From assembly GCA_018398585.1 (NCBI GenBank), contig JAGTTD010000019.1, forward strand, positions 9,213,702 to 9,277,701: a stretch of 64,000 nt of DNA, given 5' to 3'. Under the pieces are notes generated by a model. It was not told the origin of the DNA, ran no database searches, and worked only from the letters and a program-made list of their open reading frames with translations. Numbering within the stretch: the first letter of the stretch is position 1; each line of letters starts with the position of its first letter. This document shows positions 1-13,068 of the stretch, piece after piece. The translations under genes were made by a program, and so were the position numbers. The DNA comes from Simmondsia chinensis. Taxonomy: Eukaryota; Streptophyta; Magnoliopsida; Caryophyllales; Simmondsiaceae.

Positions 1-1957
1 CCTTGCTCAGCCATTGATGCTATTTCTACACAAGGATAGTTTTAAGTGGAATTCCGATGCTGAGGCTGCATTTATTTGCGTTAAATAGGCGTTAACTTCA
101 GCCCTTGTTTTGGCGCTTCCCAATTTTTCTCAGACCTTCATTATATTAACTGACGCCTCGGGCACCGGTATTGGGGTGTATTAATGCAGGGGGCCGCCCC
201 ATTGCCTTCATTAGCGACACTCTTGCTCCGAAACATCAATTGATGTCAATCTATGAACGTGAATTATTAGTCATGGTTTTTGCCGTGGATTAACGGCACC
301 AGTATTGCACGGGCCATCACTTCATTATTTGTACAGACCAACAGAGTCTGAAATGCCTTCTTGAGTAGAAGTTGTCCACTTCTTTTCAGTACTTTTGGCT
401 CTCACGTTTGATTGGTTATGATTATGATATCATTTATAAAACGGGTTCTAATAACCGCGCCGCAAATGCACTTTCCCGTGTCACGGGCTCTGACATTTTA
501 TGTAAGGATCATCGTACTTCTATGCCTGGCTCCAAAATTCATGGTCCAGGGATCCATCCTTGGCGCAAATCATAGCCAACAAGTCCAGTGAACTGTTGTC
601 CTACCCTCGTTTCTCTTGGCGTCGAGACCAGCTCTGCCTCATTGTCGGCAACGACCCTTCTCTATGTCGTTCCATTTTATCTTGGCTCCATGATTCAGCT
701 TAGGGGGGTCATTCAGGAGTGGAGGTCACTTACTATCGCATTCAAACTCTATTTTATTGGAGGGCCCTTCATTCCGATATGTAGGACTCTATTCGTCAGC
801 GTCCAACGTGTCAACAAGACAAGTATGATACTACTGCATCACTGGGTTTACTTCAACCTTTGCCTATTCCTTCTTCAGTATGGATAGTATTTCTCTCGAC
901 GTTATTGAAGGCTTACCGCCTTCACATGGGTATTATATTGTTTTGGTGGTGGTCGACCGTTTAAGCAAGTACGGCCACTTCTTTGCTGTTTGTCATCCGT
1001 ACACAGCCGCTAGCATCACTCAATTATTCCTTGATCAGGTGTACCACCTCCATGGTCTTCCCCATAGTATTATTAGTGATCGTGACCCTATCTTAATTAG
1101 CGCCTGATGGAGTGAGCTCTTTGTCAGATTGGGTACCTAGTTGAATTCATCATCCCCATACCATCCTCAATTCGATGGGCAAAAGGAGGCCCTCAATCTG
1201 GGGAGATACTTTCGTTGTATAGCGGGAGAATATCCCACTAATTGGAGCAAGTGGCTCTCTCTCGCGGAATGGTGGTATAACACCACCTTTCATTCCACCG
1301 CTCAGACTACACCGTACGAGATTTTGTATGAGCAACCGCTCAGACTACCGAGCGAATCCCCTGTTGATGCAATCGATCGATTGCTCACAACTAGAGAGGA
1401 CATGGCACACCGACTCAAGCACAACCTTCAATGTGCTCAGAATCGTATGAAACAGCAAGCCAACCGTCACCATTCCGAGCGCGAGTACCAGATTGGCGAT
1501 TTTGTGTGGTTGAGGATTCAACCATATCGGCAATAGAGGGTCGAGTCCTGACGCTACCACAAACTCTCCCCTCGGTACTTCGGTCCTTTCCGCATTCTCA
1601 ACCGCATTGGCCCAATCACCTACAAACTTGATTTTCCGGCCTCCGCTTCCAATCATCCAATGGTGCATGTTTTCCTCCTGAAGCATTACACCATTGTTCC
1701 CGTTGTCATCGTCCCTTTACCTTCGATATAGCCTCCGGCCCCACCACCTGTGGTCCCTCTTGCGGTCCTTGACCACTGCATGGTTTGTCATAGACGGGAT
1801 GCAGCTATTCTGGTCCTCGTCCATTAAACGAGTCAATCACCAGACATCACAACATGGGAGTACCTTTACGACCTCCAACTATGCTTTCCCGAATTTTGAC
1901 CATTGCGGACAAGGGTCTGGTCATGCAAGGGGTATTGATATGCACAGAGTTTCCTGA
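1..1957 (+). pseudogene. gypsy pol remnant: RNase H, integrase, chromodomain
   Basis: RNase H is recognised by LTDASGTGIGVY near 145-180 and by the tail IIYKTGSNNRAANALSRV near 430-485. The integrase zinc-binding segment (GGHSGVEVTYYRIQ) lies near 702-745 in a shifted frame. The core appears at 880-1107 with VVVDRLSKYGHF and the SDRDP motif. The C-terminal segment at 1141-1536 holds WWYNTTFHSTAQTTPYE and ends in GDFVWLRIQPYRQ before a stop. A chromodomain trace, TTWEYLYDLQLCFPNF, follows near 1850-1900. The product would have been a polyprotein segment of an LTR retrotransposon acting in nuclear integration. At least five frame changes or stops rule out function. Confidence 0.85.
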
Positions 1958-2234
1958 TTAGTATAAATATATTAAGCTTTATATTAGGGTTAGTATAAAT
2001 ATATTAGGATTTATATTAGGGTTTATCGTCATTAGTATAATTAGAATTGTTTAGGGAGGTTATTAGATAGGCAATTGAGGTGTTTGTTCTCACTCTCTTC
2101 CTAATCTTTCTACTCTATCTTCTCCCTCCCTTCTTCATCAAATTTACCCTATACTTTACTTTACATTATATTTTATAGTTGATTTCTTTCCAATTAAGTG
2201 TGAAGAATTTATACTGATATTTGTTATATTATCA
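1936..2234 (+). repeat. Probable 3' LTR of the first gypsy element
   Basis: It begins TGATAT directly after a polypurine tract and could end at ATTATCA near 2234, which would give matching inverted ends. It carries tandem TATA-like stretches (TATAAATATATTAGG) and a pyrimidine-rich leader (CTCTCTTCCTAATC), as plant LTRs do. No second LTR is in the window to confirm the end, so the right boundary is a guess. Confidence 0.5.
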
Positions 2235-3219
2235 ATACAAGCTGAATTACTACATCATTGGAGAATTAGGTGTGTTTCATGCTGAATTGTGGTATTTGAT
2301 TTGACGGAAAGTTGAGAAGTATATCAAATTCAACAGTAAGAAATCTAGGTCAAATTTATACACATTGAGAATAAAAATTGAACACTGATTAATTAAGGAA
2401 ATATTAAAATATGATTTGTTGGCCAGTGTTTGACGTCAACGTTTGTGTCTCGCAACCGAGAAAGGCGGGGATGGTACGGCATTGCCAACGGTGTTAGATT
2501 TCTAGCATTCAGCAAAGGTTTCGATGTGGCCATCATGTTTAAAAAAATGAAATGAGCTCATGATTTCACTTTAAGGGTCAAAGTGGTAGACCAAAGAAGA
2601 TAGCTCCTAGAGGCCACCATCATCGGTGCTAGATCACAACCTTTTTCAGACACCTTTCCCTTTCTTTTCTCTGTCAAGGCAACGGTCGCGTGTTGGTGCC
2701 TGGTAGGGTATCGGTGGCCAATACTGGTGGTGATTTGTGTGTGTTAGTCACCACTTAATTTTGGCAATGTGATGGCCAAGCCGTGGAGAGAGAAAATAGA
2801 GAAAGTAAGAGACAGGCGGCTGTAGCCTGCTAGAATTAGGGTTTTGTGCTATTAATACCGAAATAAAAGAAAAAAATAACTTATATCCATCTAAGCCTGG
2901 GGCGCTATCAAACCTGCTTGTTTATGGGAAAATAGAAGTTCTTCGGGGCTAATAGCATGACTTAATTGGACATCATAATAGTTAAGCTAATAAAAAAAAA
3001 AAAAAGAAATGGGTTGCTAGACCTAATAGCTACTCATGCCTAGAAAAATATCACATTTGAGTAATAATGAAAATGGTTGGATGTTTTACTCACTTTCTTT
3101 CTTACCAAAAAAGGTTGGATTTAAAAAAGAAAAGAGAGGTGTTTGGGCTATTAATTTTTTAAAAAAATTATATTGTCCCAATTTAATTATAAGAAGACAT
3201 ATAGTTGACGATGTGAGTT

Positions 3220-3221
<2 letters not shown>
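2235..3221. other. Spacer, no gene seen
   Basis: No reading frame of interest, no conserved domain and no clear repeat boundary was found. There is a short A-tract near 2992-3005. The stretch may be old transposon DNA. Confidence 0.4.
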
Positions 3222-3265
<44 letters not shown>

Positions 3266-3360
3266 CATCTTGGGGTGGGGGATATGTCCCTCGAGCCCTT
3301 AACCTTTGGGTTGGCATATAGTTACTCTAACCATTAGGCTAACAGTGCATTTAAAAGAAT
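3222..3360 (-). mobile_element. tRNA-derived SINE with (TA)n tail
   Basis: On the minus strand an A-box-like TAGCCTAATGG lies at 3341-3331 in the tRNA-like context AGCCTAATGGTTAGAGTA. A weaker B-box-like TCGA core follows about 45 bases later near 3298-3288. The copy then ends in a long (AT)n run at 3222-3262. Internal Pol III boxes plus a simple-repeat tail are the usual SINE layout. No target duplication was identified. Confidence 0.5.
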
Positions 3361-3399
3361 ACTACAATACGATCCTCTAAGATGGAAATCATCAACCTC

Positions 3400-4070
3400 G
3401 ATTAGGGGCTGACATTCTTGTGCATTTCTAAGAAAATGAATTGTTTGAAGGTGGGGTTCACATGAAGTTATTCCTATCTTTCCCATGTAATATTTTCAAC
3501 TGAGTCAATGGTCATGACATTATGTACATAGGTAGGTAGGGTAGCGTATGACTCATTTTGCCTACCCTTAATCCTTACAAATCGACCTTCTTACATATAC
3601 CCGTCATATCTTCGGTTCTATGCCCACCTTTGTAGTAACAATGTTCTCATCATGTTAACCTTCATCTTAAGGTTAGCCTTAAAGTCGTCTATAAATTGTT
3701 CGACGATCCAATGCTTTATGGCGTTTGTGTTACATAACACTATTTCACATGTATGTGGGCCATTCACTTTAATCGTGGCCCATTATTGAGATTGGAGGCA
3801 TGACTCTCTCATTGGAATTTCTTACCTGTAAGGGAACAACACTCCCCTTTACACGAGATCGCGTATCAGTCTTTAGAGTTCTTATAGCAGGTTATTTCAA
3901 AACCTTCTTGACAAGTATAATCGCTTATTAATTTCAAAAACAACTTTTTATTCTCAAACATCGGGAGGCTTCAATTCAATATGACCATTTTCTTGCCTTA
4001 CCCACCGACTTTGAAATGAAGTGGTAACATTTTCATTATCATTAGATCCATATTCTACGCCCTCTTATTC
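3400..4070 (-). pseudogene. MULE (MuDR-type) transposase N-terminal region, decayed
   Basis: Translation of the minus strand gives, across frameshifts, the recognisable order of plant Mutator-like transposases. First comes an acidic stretch (NDNENVTTSFQ near 4050-4015). Next is a MuDR-type segment, KKLFLKLISDYTCQEGFEI, near 3950-3890. Then comes NGPHTCEIVLCN near 3760-3720, HWIVEQFIDDFKANLKMKVN near 3710-3640, and a segment like YATLPTYVHNVMTIDSVENI near 3550-3490. These match the DNA-binding and pre-MULE part of MURA. The DDE catalytic core was not found. Several stops and frame changes make it a pseudogene. Confidence 0.55.
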
Positions 4071-4844
4071 GTCATTCATATTAATATTATATATACTGGT
4101 GTTAGTAAGATGATAATTTCCAAGTCCTTATTGTAAGGTAGAATAGATGCAACAAATGATGCAAGGCATAGTGCTAGACATGCATGTAATTTTTTGCACT
4201 CTATTTCAAGATTTAACCCCACTTTAAGGTAAGCAGATTTCTTTTTAATTAATCGCACCTATGTCGTGAGGCTAGAATCATATTTTTGTGAATATTGGCA
4301 TGAGCTAGCAAATTTGGGGGTTTCGTTTCTTTGAGTGAACATAACTATGTTAACTGAAGATCAATTGACCTTGAATCTACCTGTATATTCTAATGGTTAT
4401 CTCGTATGGATTGATTATGGTGAAGAGTTTAAATCATATGTTATTTGCATTTTGGTGGAAATTTATTTACATAATATTTTTTTCATTTTGTATTTCGGCG
4501 CTGCAGACGGGCAAGCAGTGGAAGAGAGCGAAAAATGCTGCTTTTGGTGTCCGTCTGGCGCCCAAATAAGCAGCGTTATGATATTGGCACTTGGATCCAA
4601 AAGCTAATTATGTAGAATGTCTTGTATTATTTTAAATTATAAAAGGCATGGTATGGATTATGGTATAATGAACTAACTGCGTTTTAATTTAGTTGGGCAA
4701 AAATAGCTCCGTTATTACCACGGTGTTAGGTCACCAAAGGATTAAACCATTTATCTGCTTGCTCAAGGCCTGGACTGCGAAAGCTTAATCCTGAGGTAGC
4801 ACTCGTACCAAAGGATGTAGACAATTGCAGAGAGGTAGAGACAG
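4071..4844. other. Spacer, no gene seen
   Basis: AT-rich DNA with short chance ORFs on both strands and no recognised domain. Confidence 0.4.
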
Positions 4845-6915
4845 GCTATGATACGGTTAATCTTGCACCCCCTAAGATGCCAAGCAGCCTAAGGGACAAA
4901 ATTATGCTAGGGAAGAGCAGGCAAGTCAACACATGTGCTTGGAGTAACTCGACTGCGGACGAAAGCAGAGAAGGGGCAAGCAAAGAAGAGGTGCTCATGA
5001 GTCTCATCATTAGAACCACATAAAAAGCTAATACTTTGAACACCCTGAGCTCGATGCCTCAGAAGTCAGTCTCGAGTCCACAATTGCTCACTAGAGGCAA
5101 GCCAAAGAAAAAAAGAGTGCGTCAGGAAATGAAGCTAAAATCAAAGCAAATGACATGTGGAATCCTCCTCTCTTCGACTTTGAAGCATCTCCTAAGCTCA
5201 CATGGTGGTGAATTTCCCCGAAGGGTCACTCATCCATCCGCAACACTTGGCCGAGGGCTAAAGCCAACCATGTCCAAAACCAACGGAGATCCGAACAACC
5301 CTGCAGAAATCTTCACTGATCACCCCCAATAATATCTAAGACTCGGGAGTCCCACGTAAGGCTAGATGAGGTGATCAAGTGGGCAGGGAAGCGCTTCGAA
5401 AGACGGCTGCACGGCAACCAATAGTTTGCCTAGGGGGCCGTATCAAGCCCATCATTGATGACATGACCGAACAAAGACTACAAATCCCAAGGATCTATGT
5501 CCAGCACCAGGAGGTTGACTCATCCCTTAGATTGTCCAGAAACTCCTCCCTTTAAGGCGGTTCAGATGAGCCCAGTGAGGCTATAAAGAGGAGGGATCCG
5601 AAAGAAAAAAAACCAGATGCACTTCATGATGGAAGCATGGCTCCACTCAACAAGATGGCAAAGCCCTAAACCACCCTCACATCTTGGATAACAGAGGTGT
5701 TTCTAGGCAACATCATCCCCTCCCAAGAGGCTACGAGGTGCCTTTCTAAAAGAAAGCAACAAGAGTCAACTCGATCTTCCTTGTCATCGTCTTTGAGAGC
5801 ATGAAGATCGATAATTAATAGGCCTGGATGACAAAAGGAACTGATCTGATGAGCTGTAGGCGACCGACATATGATAGCGTAAAATCTAGAGGCGGATGTG
5901 GGAGCGAATATGGTCCAAAAGCGGCTTGCAGTTAATATAATGTAGCCGAGAAGTGATGAGAGGTACACCCAAATATCTAACTGAATAATGCCCCATACTA
6001 AAGCCTAGAACATGAAGAATCTCACGCTGAACCCCAGAGTCAACACCAACGAGGAAGACGGTACTCTTTGCTGTATTCGAGGAGAGCCCCAAAAGTGCAG
6101 CAAAACGGTCAAGAAGCCCCAAGAATAACCGTAACACTGCCTATATCACCTTTTTCGAAGGTCATTAGATCATCGGCAAAGCACAAGTGTGTGAGCTGAC
6201 CGAGATGACAGCTCAGATTATAACAGAAACGCGAATCGTCAATAGCCCGACGAAAAAGTCCACAAAGACCTTCCATAGCAATGACAAACAGATAAGGAGA
6301 GAGTAGATCTCCCTCGCAGACACCACGGCTGGACTTGAAAAGGTCCTAAAGTTCGCCATTAATGGCGATAGAGAAATAAGTAGTTGATAGACGCTCCCGA
6401 ATCCACCCAATCATAGTCTCAAGGATCCCCATACACCGCATGCCAGCTAAGATAAAATCCTAACGCACAGTGTCAATTGCTTTGTGGATATCAACCTTCA
6501 GGACACAACATGTCGAAACCTAAAGGTGAGAAGACCTAGTGACGGCTTGAAGAGGGGGAATTACATGTTAGACTTGGGCTGAGCTATGAGCAGGATATAA
6601 CCATGTATAAGCTCCTGGGTCAAAAGAAAATGTTAGACATCCTCCCGCTTGGAATGAAAGCAGTCTGAGATCATTAATCAACTCTAGGAGGACTTCCTTT
6701 AGCCTGTTTGCAAGGATCTTAGTTATGCACTTATAAATCACATTGCAATAGAAGATAGGGCTAAAATCCCTAAAAGTGGATGGATTCTCCACTTTCGATG
6801 CTAAACTGATCTTGGTAGGATTCAAGGCGCCCAACATGCACCCTGAGGAAAAGAAGGACTGCACAGCTCTGATAACATCACCACCCATAACCTCCTAAGC
6901 CCTCTTGAAAAAGAA
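4845..6915 (-). mobile_element. LINE (L1-type) ORF2 fragment, both ends truncated
   Basis: The minus strand carries reverse transcriptase followed by the zinc-binding RVT C-terminal region of a plant L1 LINE. RT begins near 6890 (KISLASKVENPSTFRDFSPI and VIYKCITKILANRLKEVL). It contains FADD in LTHLCFADDL near 6160-6190, then LGVPLITSRL near 5960. The C-terminal part reaches about 4845. The order and wording are the same as in the LINE at 50628-56138, so both copies belong to one family. This copy starts part-way into RT and lacks the 3' UTR and poly(A), and it has numerous stops and frameshifts. Confidence 0.85.
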
Positions 6916-7961
6916 GGAGGTGTAGAGTATACTTGAGGTGGATATGTGATTTTATTAGCATGATGTGTTATACTCTTATTGTTAAAGTTGGCAGGCTATG
7001 GAGTTGGTTATTTAACAGGTTGCTGCGGATACCTTAATGTGGGGGTAAGAGCAATTCGTGACTAATGTTGGAAGTGGCCAACTCTTTTTAAGTGCCACTT
7101 TATTTTAATACAATGTTGGACTGACATTTGTGAAGTTTGAGCTTGAGCTCACCTACTCATAGCCCGTGCAAGATGGTGTGAGCATTTCACGCTTGATGGG
7201 GTTGGCAAACAAAGGGTATTGATGCCCTAGTTGTGGTGTCGAGTGACACTTGAAGTCTCAATCAAGTTATGAATGAGACTACTTGATAGATCCTCTAAAT
7301 AAAGGCCTTTTAAGAAGGCAACGCATGTCTAAGGATCTTTTAAGAGGGCGAGATGTGATGTAGAACAAGGACTAAGGATTAAGCCCATTTGTCTTTCTTG
7401 ATCTCGATGGATCCCCATCTCAAGAATTATTCTCGATTTTCAACGTGTCAAACAAAGTCAAGGTTAGAAAAAATGAGAATTAGCTACTCGAGTCTATTCT
7501 ATGATATTGTTATTTTTGTGGCTTAAGGATCTACTAATGCTGTCATGACATTGTGGTTAAGCTTACTGCTCTTAATGATGTTCATAGCCTGCTATGGTGG
7601 TGGGGGCAGCACACTTTATAGACTCATCCGTGGGAATGTGGGGACGTTAGACATCCTTTGCCGAGAGTATAGGCTTACTCTCTAGAGCGTTCTTGAGAAC
7701 TTATGTTTCAAGTTGCTGTAAGGGGCTTTAGAAGTCCCATTAGTAGAATATGCCTCAATACTAAAGTTACATGAAGTGGGTGTGTATGTTATTCACAATG
7801 ACCTTTCAGATTCAAGACTTAGTTCACTTGAAAGGTCGTGAGATATGCATACTTGTTATGTATTAATTCAAGTCCAAAAGACCTCGGTATCATCAAGTGT
7901 GATTTCTTTTACTCGATTATTCTTTTTCTTCTAGACCTTAAAATTGAATCATATGGAGGAT
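6916..7961. other. Non-coding stretch, probably retroelement-derived
   Basis: No conserved frame is visible. It leads into a purine run (ATGGAGGAT) just before the LTR-like sequence at 7962, so it may be the decayed 3' interior of an LTR element. Confidence 0.3.
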
Positions 7962-8400
7962 TGTTAGATATGCTTCAATTTTAGTGTGGGCTTCAATATT
8001 GAAGTTTGTACCACTTAAAAATGGGTGACTCGGTATTTTGTCATGTGACGATTCATTACCTTCGTAAGCATTGGATTGGGCTTATTGATTACTGCCATTG
8101 AATGCCTCCATTAACTCATAACTGTTACAAAATGCTTATTTAAGCCTATATAGTGACCACCTTTTCTTTGTTAAAAGACACCCCAAAAACTCTCTCTATC
8201 CTATTTTCAATGTTATAACTGAGCAATATTACGTGTATTCTAGTTTGACTATACGGGTGTTTCGGACGTTGTGTTTACCCTGGGGTCAGAGTGCCATTTG
8301 GTCCCGTTTGTATCACTACAGGGGCATAAACAACTTTAAGGCAGTGATGAACTTTCGGCACGACAACAATATTCATTTTTCCCGATAAGTTCTAATTCTT
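7962..8400 (+). repeat. Possible LTR
   Basis: TGTTAGATATGC begins directly after the purine-rich ATGGAGGAT, the usual junction of polypurine tract and 3' LTR. A TATA-like CCTATATAGTGACC near 8148 and a leader with CTCTCTCTATCC follow. The right end and the element class are not determined. Confidence 0.35.
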
Positions 8401-8935
8401 CGTCCCTTTATGTTTTCAACAACATCATGTATTAGAGTTTCATGAGCAATTGTGGGTTGTAGTTGTACTCAATCGAGATTGCTTTTTTACAACTGCATTG
8501 ACATTGAATTGAACTTAGAAAATTCCTTAGCGCTATTGAGATGGCTTATACAACACCTAGGATAAAAAGCGATCGTTAGATGGCGTATGCTGCGGGATGG
8601 CAATGGGTCAAGTTTTGGTCGAGTTTGTCTTCATCTAAATCCAATCCCCAAAAAACCCAACCCAATCCAAATCCCCTAAAGACTCATTTATTCCATAAAA
8701 ATTTATCAGAAATCCAAATCCGTCAGATGGAATGGATATTTAACACAAATCAACAACCTGCAAAATCCTAAACAAATTATACTATTACGATGTAATATTA
8801 ATATATATATAATAATAATAATGCAATAATAATACCTTGACAATCAATATTTGGAGAAACCACTACATCTTTTTCCTTTCTTTCATTTAATAATAATAAT
8901 TATATGATGATGATGATAAAGAAAGTAATAATAAT
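8401..8935. other. Spacer with AAT-rich simple repeats
   Basis: No gene. AAT and ATG trinucleotide runs occur at about 8808-8836 and 8889-8935, directly left of the large PMD transposon. They mirror the AAT/AAC microsatellite directly right of its other end. A sequence like GGGATGGCAATGGGTC near 8594 resembles hAT ends but no partner was found. Confidence 0.5.
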
Positions 8936-9220
8936 GGTAAATTACAAAAAATTCCTTGACTTTTGTCTCAAAAACAAAAAACCCATAAAATTAAAAACCA
9001 AACACTTAGACAAATTTATCAAACTGGCACGTTTTATAAAAAAAAAAAAAAAATTAAGAATGTGTCACGTTAGCAAAAAATTTTAGCAAAATGACACATT
9101 GTACAGTTAAAAAGTTAGAGACAACATTTGAAATTACGTAGTTAAGAATGCACGCCATTTGAAATGGCATGCATAAAGTGGATGCCATTTATGCATTCAT
9201 TTTAAATGGAGTGTATAAGC
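8936..9220 (+). repeat. Left inverted terminus of the PMD transposon
   Basis: It reads from TAAATTACAAAAAATTCC through AAATTTATCAAACTGGCAC into a block with GCACGCCATTTGAAATGGC and GATGCCATTTATGCATTC (about 9148-9215). The same modules occur inverted at 18770-19020 and 25475-25535. Confidence 0.6.
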
Positions 9221-10512
9221 ATCTTCACCTTCCTGTGAACCCTTTCTTTTCAACCTCATGTAGAAAATCTATGCAAAAGTTCCTTCACCCCCTAGACAAC
9301 TCTTCTACTCCTGTGACTTCTTCAACCTCCACCCCCTCTTCTTCATCACCTTCCTCCCCTCTTCATCAACACTCTCCTCCCATGACCCCCCTTCCGTGTC
9401 TTCCTCCTTTATATACCCCACCTCCTCCTTCCATATATTTCACAACACTCATTTACTTATATACATCTTTAAACTTCTTTTTCTTTCATTTAAGACTTTC
9501 ACTCTGCCTTTAGTTTTCATTCATATGTAAGTAGTTATTATCATCCTTTTTTAGTTTAAGTTCTATTTTTATATTCTAATCTCATGTTATTTTATACTAC
9601 CTGGTTACTATTTTATTTTCTTTAGACTAGTTTTATCAATGTAATAAATTTAATATATAAAATAATGTATTATAAAATAAGTTATATACCAAAATTATTG
9701 TTACAAAAATTATTTTGTTATACTATTGTATGATATATATCAATGTTTTTGAATTTTTTAAATATTGAAATTTGATTTTATAAATATTTCTTATATGTAA
9801 AATTATTGTTCATTCATATTAAAATTATTTTTAAATGAAAATTTGAATTTTTAGGATATTAAAAATTCAAATTTATAGATTTGTTTGATATTTAAATATA
9901 TATGAGCAAAAACTAGCAATTGTTAATGTTGTTAAACATTAAAGCATAACATTGTTAAATAATTTATTGTGTAATAATTTTTAATGTAATATATAATTTA
10001 ACAATTTTCTAAAGAGATGTAGTTAAATAAATAATATATTGTTAGTTAATATGTTATAAATTTCTTGTTATGTAATATATTATTAAATAATTTATTGTGT
10101 AATTATATTAATGTTGAATGTAATTAGTTTAATTAATCTTCTATTTAATGTAATATAATATTTTTAGAAATATGATAAATTTGAAATAATATATTGTTAG
10201 AAAAATTACTATGTTATATGTTTGTATGATATATTTCAATGTACTTATGATTTTGGTAGACTTTTTTTAGTGTTGCACTTTAATATAACACAATTAATAT
10301 CCATTCATTTTGCTGATATGTTATAACATTTGTAATTTTATTTTTGTGCTGTGATTGATTGGAATATTATAATATTCGTAATTTTATTTTTAGCCCATTG
10401 ATATTGGTTATTATTTTTAATTTTTCTAGAGAAATATTAAGAAAATAAGAAGGACATGCTTCGGGCATTTGATATGGTGAATAGAATCCGGGTCTAGACA
10501 ACATATCAGTGT

Positions 10513-10517
10513 TGCAT
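10513..10517 (+). repeat. Target-site duplication TGCAT, left copy
   Basis: TGCAT stands immediately before the 5' LTR and again immediately after the 3' LTR at 16433-16437. Five bases is the size made by LTR-retrotransposon integrases. Confidence 0.9.
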
Positions 10518-10982
10518 TGATACAAACTTGTCACAGCCACATCCGCCAAGTCCCCCACATTCAAGCACTACCTTGGCGCCTTATCTGCTACCGCCTAGAT
10601 CTCAGCTGCCAAGTTTGCCGTTAATACCATCTGCTTTTCTTCTTCTAGCATCGGGCGACACCCCCAGCTTACCACCATCTTTGCCACGGCACTAGTACAT
10701 ATTTTACTAGATATTTTGGATATTTTCACTATAAATAGTAGGGAGTTACTTAGGGACCCTAACTTAGGGTTAGGCATGTGTCAATTTTGTGCCTTCTTCT
10801 TCTCTCCCCAAACCCTATCTATGTCTTCTCTCATTTCTATTATGTAAAAACCTCTATTTTTGGAGCTTATACCTATAAATATACATACAAATACATAGAA
10901 TGGGGCAGCCGTTTAATGCCCTGTAGCCAAATTGCTTGTGATTTCAATTTGATTGAGCTAGATTTCATCTAAGTTCATATCA
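10518..10982 (+). repeat. 5' LTR of the complete gypsy element
   Basis: It starts TGATACAAACTTG and ends ATATCA, followed two bases later by the primer-binding site. A TATA box (TATAAATA) is at about 10730-10737. It aligns over its whole length with 15970-16432. Confidence 0.92.
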
Positions 10983-10984
10983 AT

Positions 10985-10996
10985 TGGTATCCGAGC
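10985..10996 (+). other. Primer-binding site, initiator tRNA-Met type
   Basis: TGGTATCCGAGC differs by one base from the usual TGGTATCAGAGC, the complement of the 3' end of initiator tRNA-Met, and stands directly downstream of the 5' LTR. Confidence 0.85.
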
Positions 10997-13068
10997 ATTC
11001 CATCCTCTGCCCGAATTTTGCTAAATTTTGTTCGATAGTCAGCCATGGCTGAGGGAACTAGGTCACAAGTGACCTTGAGAGAAATTGAGGAGTCCAATGA
11101 TCGGTGCTATAGAATCCTGGAGAGGTCGTTTAATGACCTCTGAGAAGAGCTTCGTGAAGTCGTCAATGAGATCTTGATGCAAGTTGTGGGTCTCACTCAC
11201 CTGGTGACTGACTGGGTCCCGCCACCAGCTTCTGCATCCATTGCCCCGCCTTTTCCTCTAGCGGGTGATGCCGAAATGGACTTCGCGGCGAATGTGAGAG
11301 GTAACTACCAAGCCCCTACTCAATTTACTAAGATTGATTGTCTAAATTTAGGGTTAGTGGTGTGGATGGTTGATTGCATCGCTGTGAAAGATATTTTGTA
11401 ATCAATAGAATGCCGGATGAGTTGAAAGTTATGTTGGAGAGTGCAGCATTGGAAAGGGATGCCCGAGAATGGTCATGATTCAAAAGAATCATGGACTCGT
11501 GATGTTGTCACCCCTTGGAATGTTTATGCCCCGCGAATCTGAGCTAGGTTCACTGAATCAGTCAATAACTCCCTCACGGAGCTCATGAAGCTCCGCCAAA
11601 CGGGAAGTGTTAGCAAACACCTGAGCAAGTTTGAATCGCTAGTGAATAAATGTGGGTTAATGGAGGAACAAAAGGTTAGTGTACTGTTGGGCAAGTTGTG
11701 TGAGGACATCTCAGGCGGAATTCTTATGCTTAAACCCCAGCCGTTGCATGATGTTGTAGTGTTAGCTAAATAGGAAGAGCGCAATTACGCTTACCTTGAG
11801 AGGATATCCGGCAAGAGTTCGATGAGCTTGACACCGATAATGCCCACTCCAAGCCCTCGGAGGTTCCTTCCTGCCAACCCACCTCCTCGGCCTCCCCAAC
11901 GTCTATTGCTACCAATGGCTAACGCACCACGGCCCTCGCCTCGGGGCCAACACAGCTTGGCGAGTAGAGTTAGATGACCTTCGCGCCCGGAATCTTTGCT
12001 ATTATTGTCGTGACCTCTTCACGCCAGGTCATCAATTCCCCATGGGCAATCGCGCCCGGGTACTTTGGCCAAAGACAGGTGAGGAAGGACCCTTACCTGA
12101 TCCAGTACTGCCAGACCTAGATTCAGACCCCGATCCAGTTTCGGACCCCCATATCTCTATACATGCAATGAAAAGGGTCACCCAATGCCAAACAATGCGG
12201 GTCATGGGGCAGTGTCGCAAGCGTTGCCTCAGCATTCGAATTGATAGCTGCAGCACGCATAGTTTCCTTGACGCCAATCATGCACCACTATTGGGGTTTT
12301 CGATTGATTTCGCTATTTGCCCAACGGTCACTGTAGCTGACGGCATGTAAGTGTTCTATGCCGGTATCTGTTGCAATTTCTATTGGCAGCTATTTGATCT
12401 GCCTTTCAGTTAAGACATGCTTCTTATTCCCCTATCCGATTGTGACATGGTTTTGGGAATTCAGTGGCTGCGCAATCTTGGTAAAGTTACTTGGGATTTT
12501 TCTAAGCTATTGATGGAGTTTACCCTTCACGGGTGCCGTTATATGCTTCACGGTATTCGCTTTCCATCCTTAAAGCCCATTACTGACAATAAACTATCTT
12601 CACTCTTGACCACGCCTGCCTCTTTCTTCGCATTATCGGTCACAACTACCACTGATTCGCCTTCTTTGTTCTCGGTACAAATAGATCCACCTGATAAGAC
12701 GGTACCACCTGCCTTGCAAGAGCTTCTTAGCGGATATAACGATGACTTTACGGCCACCACAGAACTTCTCGTCCGTTTTTCGATCACAGGATTCCCCTAA
12801 AAGACGGCAGTAATCCCGTCAACCGCCGACGTTACCGCTACCCCCTTTTTTAGAAAGACATTATTGACTCTTTGATTAAGGAGATGTTGCAAGCTGGCAC
12901 CATACAGAATAGCACCTCGCCTTTCACTTCCCCCATGGTGCTCGTTAAGAAGAAGGACGGAACTTGGCATCTTTCTGTTGACTATAGGGCCCTTAACAAA
13001 TGACCGTTAAGGATAAGTTCCCTATACTGATTGTCGAAGAATTACTTGATGAGTTGGGTGGCCCGTCC

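Larger units (their letters stand above)
1..2234 (+). mobile_element. Ty3/gypsy chromovirus, 3' half, decayed
   Basis: The window opens inside a gypsy-type pol and reads on through its 3' end. In order on the plus strand one sees RNase H, an integrase zinc-binding segment, the integrase core, its C-terminal part, a chromodomain remnant, a purine-rich tract at about 1926-1935 (GCAAGGGGTAT) and an LTR-like stretch beginning TGATATGC at 1936. An integrase followed by a chromodomain is the known hallmark of chromoviruses. The 5' half lies outside the window or is lost. Many stops and frameshifts show it is dead. The family is like the complete element at 10518-16432 but it is not the same copy. 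Confidence 0.85.

Noticed and set aside
1150..1686. Minus-strand ORFs opposite the first gypsy integrase
   Set aside because: They are shadows of the integrase frame.
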